This document shows, piece after piece, positions 57,513 through 64,000 of a stretch of 64,000 bases of DNA. The stretch lies in assembly GCF_004143485.2 (NCBI RefSeq), contig NZ_ML974134.1, positions 119,262-183,261 on the forward strand. The letters run 5' to 3'. The DNA comes from Halorussus amylolyticus. GTDB lineage: Archaea; Halobacteriota; Halobacteria; Halobacteriales; Haladaptataceae. The notes under the pieces were generated by a model. It was given only the letters and a program-made list of their open reading frames with translations. It did not search any database and was not told the origin of the DNA. The first letter of the stretch is position 1. Every line of letters begins with the position of its first letter. Made by a program: the position numbers and the translations under genes.

Positions 57513-58493
57513 ATGTTGGAGGACGACTTCGGGCGCGAGGTTTCCGGGGTGCGAATTTCGCTCACCGACCGATGTAATTTCGACTGCGTCTACTGTCACA
57601 ACGAGGGGCTCGGCGACACTCGCGGCCCGATGGACCCGCAGGACGGGGAGATGACGGCCGACGAGGTCGTTCGATTTCTGGAGGTGGCTCGGGAGTTCGA
57701 CGTCGAGAAGGTGAAGTTCACCGGGGGCGAGCCGATGCTCCGTGAGGACTTAGAGGAGATAATCCGCCGGACGCCCGACGAGATGGAAGTGTCGATGACC
57801 ACCAACGGCACGTTCCTGCCGGGTCGCGCGCCCGACCTCGTGGACGCCGGACTGGAGCGAGTGAACGTCTCCCAAGACGCGCTCGACCCGAAGGCGTTCG
57901 CCGAGGTGACGAAGAGCGGCGCGTACGACAGAGTGATGGAGGGGGTCGAGGCGGCGCTCGACGCCGGACTCGACCCGGTGAAGCTCAACATGGTCGTCTT
58001 CGAGAAGACCGCGGGCTACGTGCCGGAAATGGTCGAGCACGTCGCTGAAAACGACGGACTACAGCTTCAGCTCATCGAGTACATGCCGGAGTTGACGGGC
58101 AAGCCCGAGTGGGCAATCGACATCGAGCGCGTTCACGGCTGGCTCGAAGAGCAGGCCGAGGAGGTCGAGATTCGGCGGATGCACGGTCGGCGCCGGTACT
58201 GGGTCGGCGGGTCGGCAGAGTCGGGCGAGGGCGGAATGGTAGAAATCGTGGACCCCGTGGAGAACGAGAGCTTCTGCGCGAACTGCCATCGCGTGCGCGT
58301 CACGCACGAAGGATACCTCAAGGGGTGTCTGAATCGAAACGACGACCTCAGACCGATGGGCGAGATGACCAAGCCCGAGATTCGCGAGACGTTCCGCGAG
58401 ACGGTCGCGAACCGGGTGCCGTACTACGGCGAGTACATGGTCCGGGGCGACGACGACGAGTGGGAAATCAACGACGAGTACATCGAAGCCTGA
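57513..58493 (+). CDS. moaA: GTP 3',8-cyclase (molybdenum cofactor synthesis)
   Basis: A 326-residue radical SAM enzyme that starts molybdopterin synthesis from GTP. The SAM cluster is C21-x3-C25-xx-C28 ([15 protein letters not shown]), followed by [11 protein letters not shown]. The second, substrate-binding [4Fe-4S] cluster uses Cys in [20 protein letters not shown] near 255-275. The usual bacterial C-terminal GG is absent; the protein ends in EINDEYIEA. It is monocistronic with its own TATA box, and a perfect hairpin follows at 58557. Confidence 0.94.
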   Translation: MLEDDFGREVSGVRISLTDRCNFDCVYCHNEGLGDTRGPMDPQDGEMTADEVVRFLEVAREFDVEKVKFTGGEPMLREDLEEIIRRTPDEMEVSMTTNGTFLPGRAPDLVDAGLERVNVSQDALDPKAFAEVTKSGAYDRVMEGVEAALDAGLDPVKLNMVVFEKTAGYVPEMVEHVAENDGLQLQLIEYMPELTGKPEWAIDIERVHGWLEEQAEEVEIRRMHGRRRYWVGGSAESGEGGMVEIVDPVENESFCANCHRVRVTHEGYLKGCLNRNDDLRPMGEMTKPEIRETFRETVANRVPYYGEYMVRGDDDEWEINDEYIEA

Positions 58494-58556
58494 TTTTCGA
58501 GGGATTCGAGCGTCGTTTTCGAGGAATTCGGGTCCAGATCGAGGAGTTCGGAACCA

Positions 58557-58590
58557 GCCTGCGGGCCGCGAGGTCTCGCGGCCCGCAGGC
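58557..58590. repeat. Perfect 15-bp-arm hairpin after moaA
   Basis: Arms gcctgcgggccgcga (58557-58571) and its exact reverse complement (58576-58590), loop ggtc. It is immediately followed by ttaacc (58591), the probable TATA element of the next gene, so it could insulate or regulate that promoter. Confidence 0.95.
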
Positions 58591-58618
58591 TTAACCGGAT
58601 TCCAAGCGTTTCGCCGGT

Positions 58619-58945
58619 ATGAGCGACCTCGTCGAAATCCTCGGTGACGTGGACGTGGACGACCACCTCCGGGTGACACTGGACGACGGAACCGAGTTCG
58701 AAGGGTGGGCGAGTCCCGTCGATTACGTGCCCGAGGAGTCGCTGCGAATCGAAGTTCGACCAGAGGGCGGGACGACCGACCGCTACGAAATAAGCGCGGC
58801 GTACGACGACGGATGGACCGACCCGACGGTGCGCCACGCGGAAGCCGACGCCGAGAGCGGGTCGTGGGGGGACCTCGGGGGAGTCGAGGGCGTCGAAGTG
58901 GAATCGGAGAGCGGGCAGATGCAGGGTCGAACGGACGCGCCGTAG
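58619..58945 (+). CDS. Acidic hypothetical protein, 108 aa
   Basis: A soluble, strongly acidic protein. The first half is beta-rich with a small-barrel look (DDHLRVTLDDGTEFEGWASP, SLRIEVRPEGGTTDRYEIS), which could be an SH3- or Sm-like fold. The second half is Gly/Glu-rich and low complexity. The ATG at 58619 lies 28 bases after ttaacc, so probably leaderless. It sits upstream of the tRNA-Ser promoter and is not part of the ribosomal operon. No family recognised. Confidence 0.6.
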   Translation: MSDLVEILGDVDVDDHLRVTLDDGTEFEGWASPVDYVPEESLRIEVRPEGGTTDRYEISAAYDDGWTDPTVRHAEADAESGSWGDLGGVEGVEVESESGQMQGRTDAP

Positions 58946-58963
58946 CTTCCTCGATTCGTTGCG

Positions 58964-58971
58964 TTTATATA
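58964..58971 (+). promoter_or_regulatory. TATA box upstream of tRNA-Ser and the uS13 operon
   Basis: tttatata is the best archaeal box in this stretch and lies about 81 bases before the mature tRNA 5' end. The primary transcript would then have a 5' leader of about 55 bases to be removed by RNase P. Confidence 0.6.
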
Positions 58972-59051
58972 GGTACCGCGGATAGGTTTGGATGCAAACC
59001 TGTAGGGGCGTCGGGTCCCGAGTCCGGAAGGGCGAAAATGAATGCACGCGT

Positions 59052-59136
59052 GTCGAGGTAGCCTAGTCTGGCCCACGGCGCAGGGTTGCTAACTCTGTGG
59101 CGTCAAGCCTCGAGGGTTCGAATCCCTCCCTCGACG
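59052..59136 (+). tRNA. tRNA-Ser(GCT)
   Basis: An 85-nt class II tRNA. Acceptor gtcgagg (59052-59058) pairs with cctcgac (59129-59135), discriminator g at 59136. The anticodon stem cagggttgctaactctg has loop ttgctaa with anticodon GCT, reading AGC and AGU. The long variable arm and T arm (gagggttcgaatccctc) are present. CCA is not encoded. It lies 18 bases upstream of the uS13 ATG. Confidence 0.95.
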
Positions 59137-59154
59137 CTTTCAACACATCAAACT

Positions 59155-59670
59155 ATGAGCACGGAAGAACCACAGGAGGAAGACGAGGACCTCCAGTACT
59201 TCGTCCGCATCGGTCGAACAGACCTCGATGGGACGAAATCTGTCGAGCGGTCCCTGTCCGAGATGAACGGGATCGGTCGCCGAGCGGCGCGCATCATCGC
59301 CGACAAGGCGGGCGTTGACCGAACGGCGACGTTCGGCCGCCTCGACCAGGAGACTATCGACACGGTCGTCGAGACCGTCGAGAGTTTCGCCGACGAGGTC
59401 CCCGAATGGCTCACGAACCATCGCAACGACTACTTCTCCGGTGAGACGACTCACGAGATCGGCAACGACCTCCAGATGAGCCGTCGCCAGGACATCAACC
59501 GGATGAAGATGATTGACTCGTACCGAGGCGTCCGCCACAAGCGCGGCCAGAAGGTCCGCGGGCAGCGAACCCGTTCGACCGGCCGTACCGAGGGCACCAT
59601 CGGCGTCAACGTCGAGGAAATCAAAGAAGAACAGGCCGCCGAAGAGGCCGCCGAGGAGGGTGACGAATAA
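59155..59670 (+). CDS. rps13: 30S ribosomal protein uS13
   Basis: A 171-residue archaeal uS13 from the head of the small subunit. [37 protein letters not shown] and the C-terminal [20 protein letters not shown] are diagnostic. There is an acidic N-terminal extension ([11 protein letters not shown]) and an acidic Ala/Glu tail, as usual in halophiles. The ATG at 59155 follows the tRNA-Ser gene closely, so the mRNA 5' end is probably made by tRNA 3' processing. It overlaps uS4 by one base. Confidence 0.97.
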   Translation: MSTEEPQEEDEDLQYFVRIGRTDLDGTKSVERSLSEMNGIGRRAARIIADKAGVDRTATFGRLDQETIDTVVETVESFADEVPEWLTNHRNDYFSGETTHEIGNDLQMSRRQDINRMKMIDSYRGVRHKRGQKVRGQRTRSTGRTEGTIGVNVEEIKEEQAAEEAAEEGDE

Positions 59671-60194
59671 TGGCGCTCGGACAGAACACCAAGTTCTACG
59701 AGACGCCGAACCACCCGTTCCAGGGCGAGCGAATCTCCGAGGAGCACAGCCTCCTCGACCGCTACGGGCTTCACAACAAAGAGGAGCTGTGGCGCGCCCA
59801 GAGTGAGCTTCGCGGCTACCGCCGCGAAGCCCGGAACATCCTCGCACAGCGAGCGCAGGGCGAGGCCGACGCCACCGAGGGCGAGGAGTTCGTCGGTCGC
59901 CTCAAGCGACTCGGCATCCTCGACGACGGCGACGAACTCGACGACGTGCTGTTGCTCGACGTGACCGACGTCCTGGAGCGCCGTCTCCAGACCGTCGCGT
60001 ACCGAAAGGGGCTGGCCCAGACGCCACAGCAGGCGCGCCAGTTCGTGGTCCACGGACACGTCACCGTCGAAGGACAGCGCGTTCAGGCACCGTCCCGAAA
60101 GGTCGAGGTCGCCGAACAGGACACCGTCACGTTCGACGAGAACAGTCCGCTGGCCGACGACCTGCATCCCGCGAGAGCGGAGGGTAACGAATGA
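59670..60194 (+). CDS. rps4: 30S ribosomal protein uS4
   Basis: A 174-residue archaeal uS4, a primary 16S rRNA binder. [20 protein letters not shown] at the N-terminus and the S4 RNA-binding domain with [20 protein letters not shown] are visible. It shares one base with uS13 (TAATG) and overlaps uS11 by ATGA, so the block is translated together. Confidence 0.97.
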   Translation: MALGQNTKFYETPNHPFQGERISEEHSLLDRYGLHNKEELWRAQSELRGYRREARNILAQRAQGEADATEGEEFVGRLKRLGILDDGDELDDVLLLDVTDVLERRLQTVAYRKGLAQTPQQARQFVVHGHVTVEGQRVQAPSRKVEVAEQDTVTFDENSPLADDLHPARAEGNE

Positions 60195-60583
60195 GCGCAA
60201 ACGACGACGAAAAATGGGGCGTAGCCCACGTTCACGCATCGTTTAACAACACCATCATCACGGTCACCGACCTGACCGGCGCGGAGACAATCGCGAAGTC
60301 CTCCGGCGGAACCGTCGTCAAGCAGAACCGCGACGAGTCCTCGCCGTACGCGGCCATGCAGATGGCCGAGACAGTCGCCGAGGAGGTCAAAGCCGCTGGC
60401 ATCGAGGGCGTTCACGTCCGCGTGCGCGGCCCCGGCGGGAATCTCCAGCAGAACCCCGGACCGGGCGCACAGGCGACGATTCGTGCGCTCGCCCGTGCGG
60501 GTCTCGAAATCGGTCGCATCGAAGACGTGACCCCGATTCCCCACGACGGCACGCGCGCGCCCAAAGGCAAGAGTGGATTCTAA
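60191..60583 (+). CDS. rps11: 30S ribosomal protein uS11
   Basis: A 130-residue platform protein. [39 protein letters not shown] and the C-terminal [15 protein letters not shown] are the family signatures. It overlaps uS4 and precedes the RNA polymerase gene by three bases. Confidence 0.98.
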   Translation: MSANDDEKWGVAHVHASFNNTIITVTDLTGAETIAKSSGGTVVKQNRDESSPYAAMQMAETVAEEVKAAGIEGVHVRVRGPGGNLQQNPGPGAQATIRALARAGLEIGRIEDVTPIPHDGTRAPKGKSGF

Positions 60584-60586
60584 CCC

Positions 60587-61336
60587 ATGACCGAGGACTT
60601 CGACGTTGAGTTCATCGAACGCGGGGACCGGAAGTCGCGGTTCCTCGTCCGGGGCGTGACCCCGGCGTTCGCCAACGGGATTCGGCGGGCCATCGTCGCC
60701 GACGTGCCGACGCTCTCGATAGATTCGGTGCGGTTCATCGAGAACTCGTCGGTCATGTTCGACGAGCAAATCGGGCTTCGGCTGGGTCTCGTCCCCCTCA
60801 GCACGCCGCTGGGCGAGTTCGAGGAGGGCGACAGCGTCACCCTCAGTCTCGACGTGTCGGGACCGGGGACCGCCTACTCGGGCGACCTCGTGAGTTCCGA
60901 CGAGATGGTCCAACCGGCCGACGACAACGTCCCCATCATCGACCTGAAGGACGACCAGCGCCTCGAACTCGAGGCCGACGCCGTCCTCTCGACGGGGAAG
61001 GACCACGCCAAACACCAGGGCGGCGTGGCGGTCGGCTACCGACATCTCCAGCGCGTGGAAGTCGTCGGTGACCGCGACGAGTACGACGACGCCGAGGAGA
61101 CGAACATCATCCGCGGCGTGATAGCCGACGACGGCGAACTCGTCCCGACCGAGTCGTTCGACCACGACCTCACCAACCGGTATCCCGGAAAGGAGGTCGA
61201 GGTCCACGACGTGGACGGCGCGTTCGTCTTCCACGTCGAGACCGACGGCTCGCTCTCGATAGACGAAATCGTCACCGAAGCCGCCGAATCCATCGGCGCT
61301 CGCGCGGACGAACTCGAACAAGCGGTACAGCTTTAG
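60587..61336 (+). CDS. rpoD: DNA-directed RNA polymerase subunit Rpo3 (RpoD)
   Basis: A 249-residue archaeal counterpart of bacterial alpha and eukaryotic RPB3. [20 protein letters not shown] is the assembly motif that contacts Rpo11; [16 protein letters not shown] follows. Many archaeal Rpo3 proteins bind one or two Fe-S clusters in the inserted domain; this protein has no Cys at all, so no cluster is possible. Its place inside the ribosomal operon matches the bacterial alpha operon. Confidence 0.96.
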   Translation: MTEDFDVEFIERGDRKSRFLVRGVTPAFANGIRRAIVADVPTLSIDSVRFIENSSVMFDEQIGLRLGLVPLSTPLGEFEEGDSVTLSLDVSGPGTAYSGDLVSSDEMVQPADDNVPIIDLKDDQRLELEADAVLSTGKDHAKHQGGVAVGYRHLQRVEVVGDRDEYDDAEETNIIRGVIADDGELVPTESFDHDLTNRYPGKEVEVHDVDGAFVFHVETDGSLSIDEIVTEAAESIGARADELEQAVQL

Positions 61337-61497
61337 AACCATGCAGGCCACTTCGAACCACGTTTCGGCGCTCGCGCCCGGCAGAGAGCGGAGCGACCGT
61401 CCTCCCGTCGGGCGAACCCCGAGTTACATCGAAACTGGTTTGAAGGGCCACCCAGTACACACTGATGCCCACGAAGGGGCGCACGTGTGTTCTACGT

Positions 61498-61582
61498 GCA
61501 GGGATAGCCAAGTCAGGCCAACGGCGCAGCGTTCAGGGCGCTGTCTCGTAGGAGTCCGCAGGTTCAAATCCTGCTCCCTGCA
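61498..61582 (+). tRNA. tRNA-Leu(CAG)
   Basis: An 85-nt class II tRNA. Acceptor gcaggga (61498-61504) pairs with tccctgc (61575-61581), discriminator a at 61582. The anticodon arm cagcgttcagggcgctg has a perfect 5-bp stem and loop ttcaggg, anticodon CAG, reading CUG. A variable arm and T arm (gcaggttcaaatcctgc) follow. CCA is not encoded. It sits between rpoD and eL18, so it may be cut from the operon transcript or start a new one. Confidence 0.95.
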
Positions 61583-61615
61583 CTTCAGTTCTCATTCCAA
61601 TCAGGAGGCAGTAGT

Positions 61616-61969
61616 ATGAGTAAGACAAATCCGAGGCTCACCAGTCTCATCGCCGAGCTGAAGTCGGAGGCCCGCGATTCGGGCGCCGACGTGTGGAGTA
61701 CTGTTGCGGACCGCCTCGAGAAGCCCCGGAGCACGCACGCGGAAGTCAACCTCGGTCGTATCGAACGATACGCCCAGGAAGACGAAACCGTCATCGTGCC
61801 CGGTAAGGTTCTCGGAAGCGGTGCCATACGGAAAAACGTCACCGTCGCCGCAGTGGACTTCTCGTCCACGGCGGAGACGAAGATTCAGCAGGCAGACGGT
61901 GAGACTCTTGAACTTGAACAGGCAATCGAACAGAACCCCGACGGGACGAACGTGCGGGTGATTCGATGA
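61616..61969 (+). CDS. rpl18e: 50S ribosomal protein eL18
   Basis: A 117-residue archaeal/eukaryotic-type large-subunit protein. [40 protein letters not shown] and [20 protein letters not shown] are clear. A ggagg Shine-Dalgarno-like sequence lies at about 61602-61606, ten bases before the ATG. Overlaps uL13 by ATGA. Confidence 0.97.
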   Translation: MSKTNPRLTSLIAELKSEARDSGADVWSTVADRLEKPRSTHAEVNLGRIERYAQEDETVIVPGKVLGSGAIRKNVTVAAVDFSSTAETKIQQADGETLELEQAIEQNPDGTNVRVIR

Positions 61970-62403
61970 GTATCGCAGAATTCGACGCCAACGTCGTAGT
62001 CGATGCCCGCGACTGTATCCTCGGTCGCGTGGCGAGTCAGGTCGCACAGCGCGCCCTCGACGGCGAGCGCGTCGCGGTCGTCAACGCCGAAGACGCAATC
62101 ATCACGGGGAGCAAAGACGACGTGATGGAGACGTACGAGACCCGCGCCAACCTCGGTTCGGACCGCGGTCCGTACTACCCCAAGCGCCCCGACATGATAT
62201 TCAAGCGAGCGATTCGCGGCATGCTTCCCTACAAGAAGGCCCGCGGGCGCGAGGCGTTCGAGAACGTCCGCGTCTACGTCGGCAATCCCTACGACGACGA
62301 CGGCGAGATACTTGAGGGAACGTCGCTCGACCGACTCTCGAACATCCGATTCGTCCAACTGGGCGAAGTCAGCGAAAACTTAGGTGCTAACGTCACATGG
62401 TAA
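61966..62403 (+). CDS. rpl13: 50S ribosomal protein uL13
   Basis: A 145-residue uL13. [39 protein letters not shown] and [20 protein letters not shown] match the archaeal form. It overlaps eL18 by four and uS9 by seven bases. Confidence 0.97.
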   Translation: MSIAEFDANVVVDARDCILGRVASQVAQRALDGERVAVVNAEDAIITGSKDDVMETYETRANLGSDRGPYYPKRPDMIFKRAIRGMLPYKKARGREAFENVRVYVGNPYDDDGEILEGTSLDRLSNIRFVQLGEVSENLGANVTW

Positions 62404-62795
62404 CGAACACCAGTGGAAAGAAGAAGACGGCCATCGCCCGCGCCACCGTCACCGAGGGCGAGGGTCGCGTGCGAATCAATTCCCGACCAGTCGAACTCGT
62501 CGAACCCGAGATGGCCCGCCTCAAGATGCTCGAACCGTTCCGCATCGCGGGCGACGACCGGCGAGACGCCGTCGACGTCGAAATCGACGTGCAGGGCGGC
62601 GGCATCAGCGGGCAGGCCGACGCGGTCCGCACCGCCATCGCCCGCGGGCTGGTCCAGCACAGCAACGACGCCGAACTCCGTGACGCGTTCATCGAGTTCG
62701 ACCGCTCGCTGCTGGTCAACGACTCCCGGCGCTCCGAGCCCAAGAAGTGGGGCGGCCCCGGCGCTCGCGCTCGATACCAGAAGTCTTACCGTTGA
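62397..62795 (+). CDS. rps9: 30S ribosomal protein uS9
   Basis: A 132-residue uS9. [20 protein letters not shown] at the start and the basic C-terminal tail [16 protein letters not shown], which reaches the P-site tRNA, are typical. It overlaps uL13 by seven bases and lies 47 bases before rpoN. Confidence 0.98.
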   Translation: MVTNTSGKKKTAIARATVTEGEGRVRINSRPVELVEPEMARLKMLEPFRIAGDDRRDAVDVEIDVQGGGISGQADAVRTAIARGLVQHSNDAELRDAFIEFDRSLLVNDSRRSEPKKWGGPGARARYQKSYR

Positions 62796-62842
62796 TTACC
62801 ATGACAGGAAACCCGAACTCGATTACGGAGGCACGATAACCC

Positions 62843-63043
62843 ATGATGGTACCAGTCCGCTGTTTCACGTGCGGTAAAGTCGTCGGGGAGTACTGGGAGG
62901 AGTTCAAGGCGCGCTCCGAGACGAAAGAGGGCGACGAGGACCCCGATAAGGTCCTCGACGAACTCGGCGTCGAGCGTCAGTGCTGCCGTCGGATGCTCGT
63001 CTCGCACAAGGACCTCGTGGACATCGTCTCACCCTACCAGTAA
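62843..63043 (+). CDS. rpoN: DNA-directed RNA polymerase subunit Rpo10 (RpoN)
   Basis: A 66-residue zinc-bundle subunit equivalent to RPB10. Ligands C7, C10 ([11 protein letters not shown]) and the tandem C47-C48 ([11 protein letters not shown]) are complete. A cggagg Shine-Dalgarno at 62825-62830 precedes it. Either of two adjacent Met codons (62843, 62846) could start it. It shares one base with rpoK. Confidence 0.96.
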   Translation: MMVPVRCFTCGKVVGEYWEEFKARSETKEGDEDPDKVLDELGVERQCCRRMLVSHKDLVDIVSPYQ

Positions 63044-63222
63044 TGGCTCAGCAACGTTACTCCCGATACGAGAAGGCACGCATCATCGGGTCGCGCGCCC
63101 TGCAAGTGTCGTACGGCGCGCCCGTGCTGGTCGAGACCGACCAGACCGAACCCATCCTCATCGCGGCCGAGGAGTACGACGCTGGCGTCCTTCCGTTCAC
63201 GGTTCGACGAGGCCAGCGATGA
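63043..63222 (+). CDS. rpoK: DNA-directed RNA polymerase subunit Rpo6 (RpoK)
   Basis: A 59-residue omega/RPB6 homologue: [20 protein letters not shown] is the omega-fold core, and [20 protein letters not shown] ends it. The TAATG start overlaps rpoN by one base and the ATGA end overlaps enolase. The short length is normal for archaeal RpoK. Confidence 0.96.
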   Translation: MAQQRYSRYEKARIIGSRALQVSYGAPVLVETDQTEPILIAAEEYDAGVLPFTVRRGQR

Positions 63223-64000
63223 CGTTGGTCAGCGACGTTCGACTCCGCCAGATTCTCGACTCGCGCGGGAATCGCACTGTTGAAGCCGACGTCGTGACCG
63301 AGAGCGGCGGATTCGGCCGGGCGGCCGCACCCAGCGGCGCTTCGACCGGCGAGTACGAGGCAATCGAACTCGACCCCGGCCAAGCCATCGCTTCGGCCCG
63401 CGAACACGCTGTCCCTCGCTTAGAGGGGAAGGTGTTCGTCGGCGACCAGCGCGACGTGGACCGCACGCTTCGGGCGGCCGACGCCACCGACGATTTCTCT
63501 GAAATCGGCGCGAACAGCGCTGTCGCCATCAGCATGGCCGCCGCGAAGGCCGCGACCGACGTGCTCGGCACGCCGCTGTACCAGCACCTCGGCGGCGCGT
63601 TCCGCGGGGACTCGCTCCCGACGCCGCTGGGTAACGTCATCGGTGGCGGTGAACACGCCGCGGACGCGACCGCGATTCAGGAGTTTCTCGCCGCGCCGGT
63701 CGGCGCGCCGAACGTCCAAGACGCGGTGTTCGCGAACGCCGCGGTCCACGCCGAAGTCGGCGACCTGCTCGACGAGCGAGGAATCGCCGCCGGGAAGGGC
63801 GACGAAGGCGCGTGGGCACCCTCTATCGACGACGCCCAGGCGTTCGAGTTGATGGCCGAGGCGACCGACGCGGTCGAAGACGAGTTCGGCTTCGAAATCC
63901 GATTCGGTCTCGACGTGGCCGCCTCCGAGATGTTCGAGGACGGCGAGTACCACTACCGAGACGAGACGCGCGACACCGACGAGCAAATCGCGCACATCGC
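63219..64000 (+). CDS. eno: Enolase, N-terminal 260 residues (cut by window end)
   Basis: The frame opens with ATG at 63219 ([20 protein letters not shown]) and runs to the window edge without a stop. Present are the GASTGEYEA loop, [20 protein letters not shown], and the archaeal-type [12 protein letters not shown] lid region where bacterial enzymes have VGDEGGFAP. The first metal Asp region follows ([10 protein letters not shown]). It converts 2-phosphoglycerate to phosphoenolpyruvate. Location in the ribosomal/polymerase operon, overlapping rpoK by ATGA, is a known archaeal arrangement. A full enolase should be about 400 residues, so about one third lies outside. Confidence 0.95.
   Translation, partial: MTLVSDVRLRQILDSRGNRTVEADVVTESGGFGRAAAPSGASTGEYEAIELDPGQAIASAREHAVPRLEGKVFVGDQRDVDRTLRAADATDDFSEIGANSAVAISMAAAKAATDVLGTPLYQHLGGAFRGDSLPTPLGNVIGGGEHAADATAIQEFLAAPVGAPNVQDAVFANAAVHAEVGDLLDERGIAAGKGDEGAWAPSIDDAQAFELMAEATDAVEDEFGFEIRFGLDVAASEMFEDGEYHYRDETRDTDEQIAHI

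Noticed and set aside
1-64000. Intact insertion sequence or prophage
   Set aside because: No transposase, integrase, capsid or terminase-like protein is seen. Repeats R1 and R2 lack coding capacity.

Overview
The window reads as chromosomal DNA of an extremely halophilic archaeon (class Halobacteria). The signs are high GC, strongly acidic predicted proteins, Tat-type twin-arginine signal peptides, archaeal TATA promoters about 25-30 nt upstream of start codons (often leaderless), archaeal RNA polymerase subunits (Rpo3, Rpo10, Rpo6), eL18, and a Nuo complex without NuoEFG. I cannot fix the genus. Coding density is high. I see no rRNA, no CRISPR array and no intact transposase.

Layout. (1) 0.2-2.4 kb: a tiny membrane peptide, a haloarchaeal hypothetical and an alpha-D-phosphohexomutase-family enzyme. 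(2) 2.5-11.3 kb: nucleoside uptake and salvage. It has two tandem BMP-family binding proteins, a double ATPase, two permeases, cytidine deaminase and a uridine phosphorylase-type enzyme, with a lipoprotein on the other strand. (3) 11.7-17.5 kb: a membrane protein, aminotransferase, RibH, an Agl23/TIGR03663 membrane protein and PurK-PurE. (4) 17.8-28.2 kb: an 11-gene nuo operon (A, B, CD fusion, H, I, split J, K, L, M, N). (5) 28.8-37.9 kb: a TrkA-N/DHH phosphoesterase, a CBS-ParB-like protein (candidate free serine kinase), methylmalonyl-CoA mutase large subunit, a secreted peptidoglycan amidase, acetyl-CoA synthetase, a rhodanese-MBL protein and a membrane protein. (6) 38.4-42.9 kb: flavin reductase, an AAC(3)-like protein, 2Fe-2S ferredoxin, a geranylgeranyl reductase-family flavoprotein, a 49-residue protein and a Rieske protein. 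(7) 43.1-55.8 kb: a 1687-residue secreted subtilase with a beta-helix, a 2-oxoacid:ferredoxin oxidoreductase pair, and a 1143-residue PKD surface protein followed by a membrane-anchored partner. (8) 55.8-58.9 kb: Mrp ATPase, a TRAM protein, MoaA and small hypotheticals. (9) 59.0-64.0 kb: the archaeal alpha-operon-like block tRNA-Ser(GCT)-uS13-uS4-uS11-Rpo3-tRNA-Leu(CAG)-eL18-uL13-uS9-Rpo10-Rpo6-enolase (enolase cut by the window end).

How it fits together. The nucleoside locus imports nucleosides, deaminates cytidine, and splits the glycosidic bond to give sugar 1-phosphates. The nearby phosphomutase is a candidate for moving that phosphate. Acetyl-CoA synthetase, the 2-oxoacid:ferredoxin oxidoreductase and methylmalonyl-CoA mutase feed central carbon and reduced ferredoxin, and Nuo (without an NADH module) and ferredoxins handle electrons.

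The structure that genes do not explain is mostly repeats: a two-copy ~340 bp element with long inverted arms (8.97 and 28.3 kb); a two-hairpin element (38.2 and 40.4 kb) bracketing a three-gene block; a 15-bp minisatellite upstream of cdd; and at least six perfect GC-rich palindromes of 30-39 nt with unrelated sequences, placed at gene borders or in disposable linkers inside coding regions. The secreted amidase and the PKD pair are the most interesting protein-level candidates.
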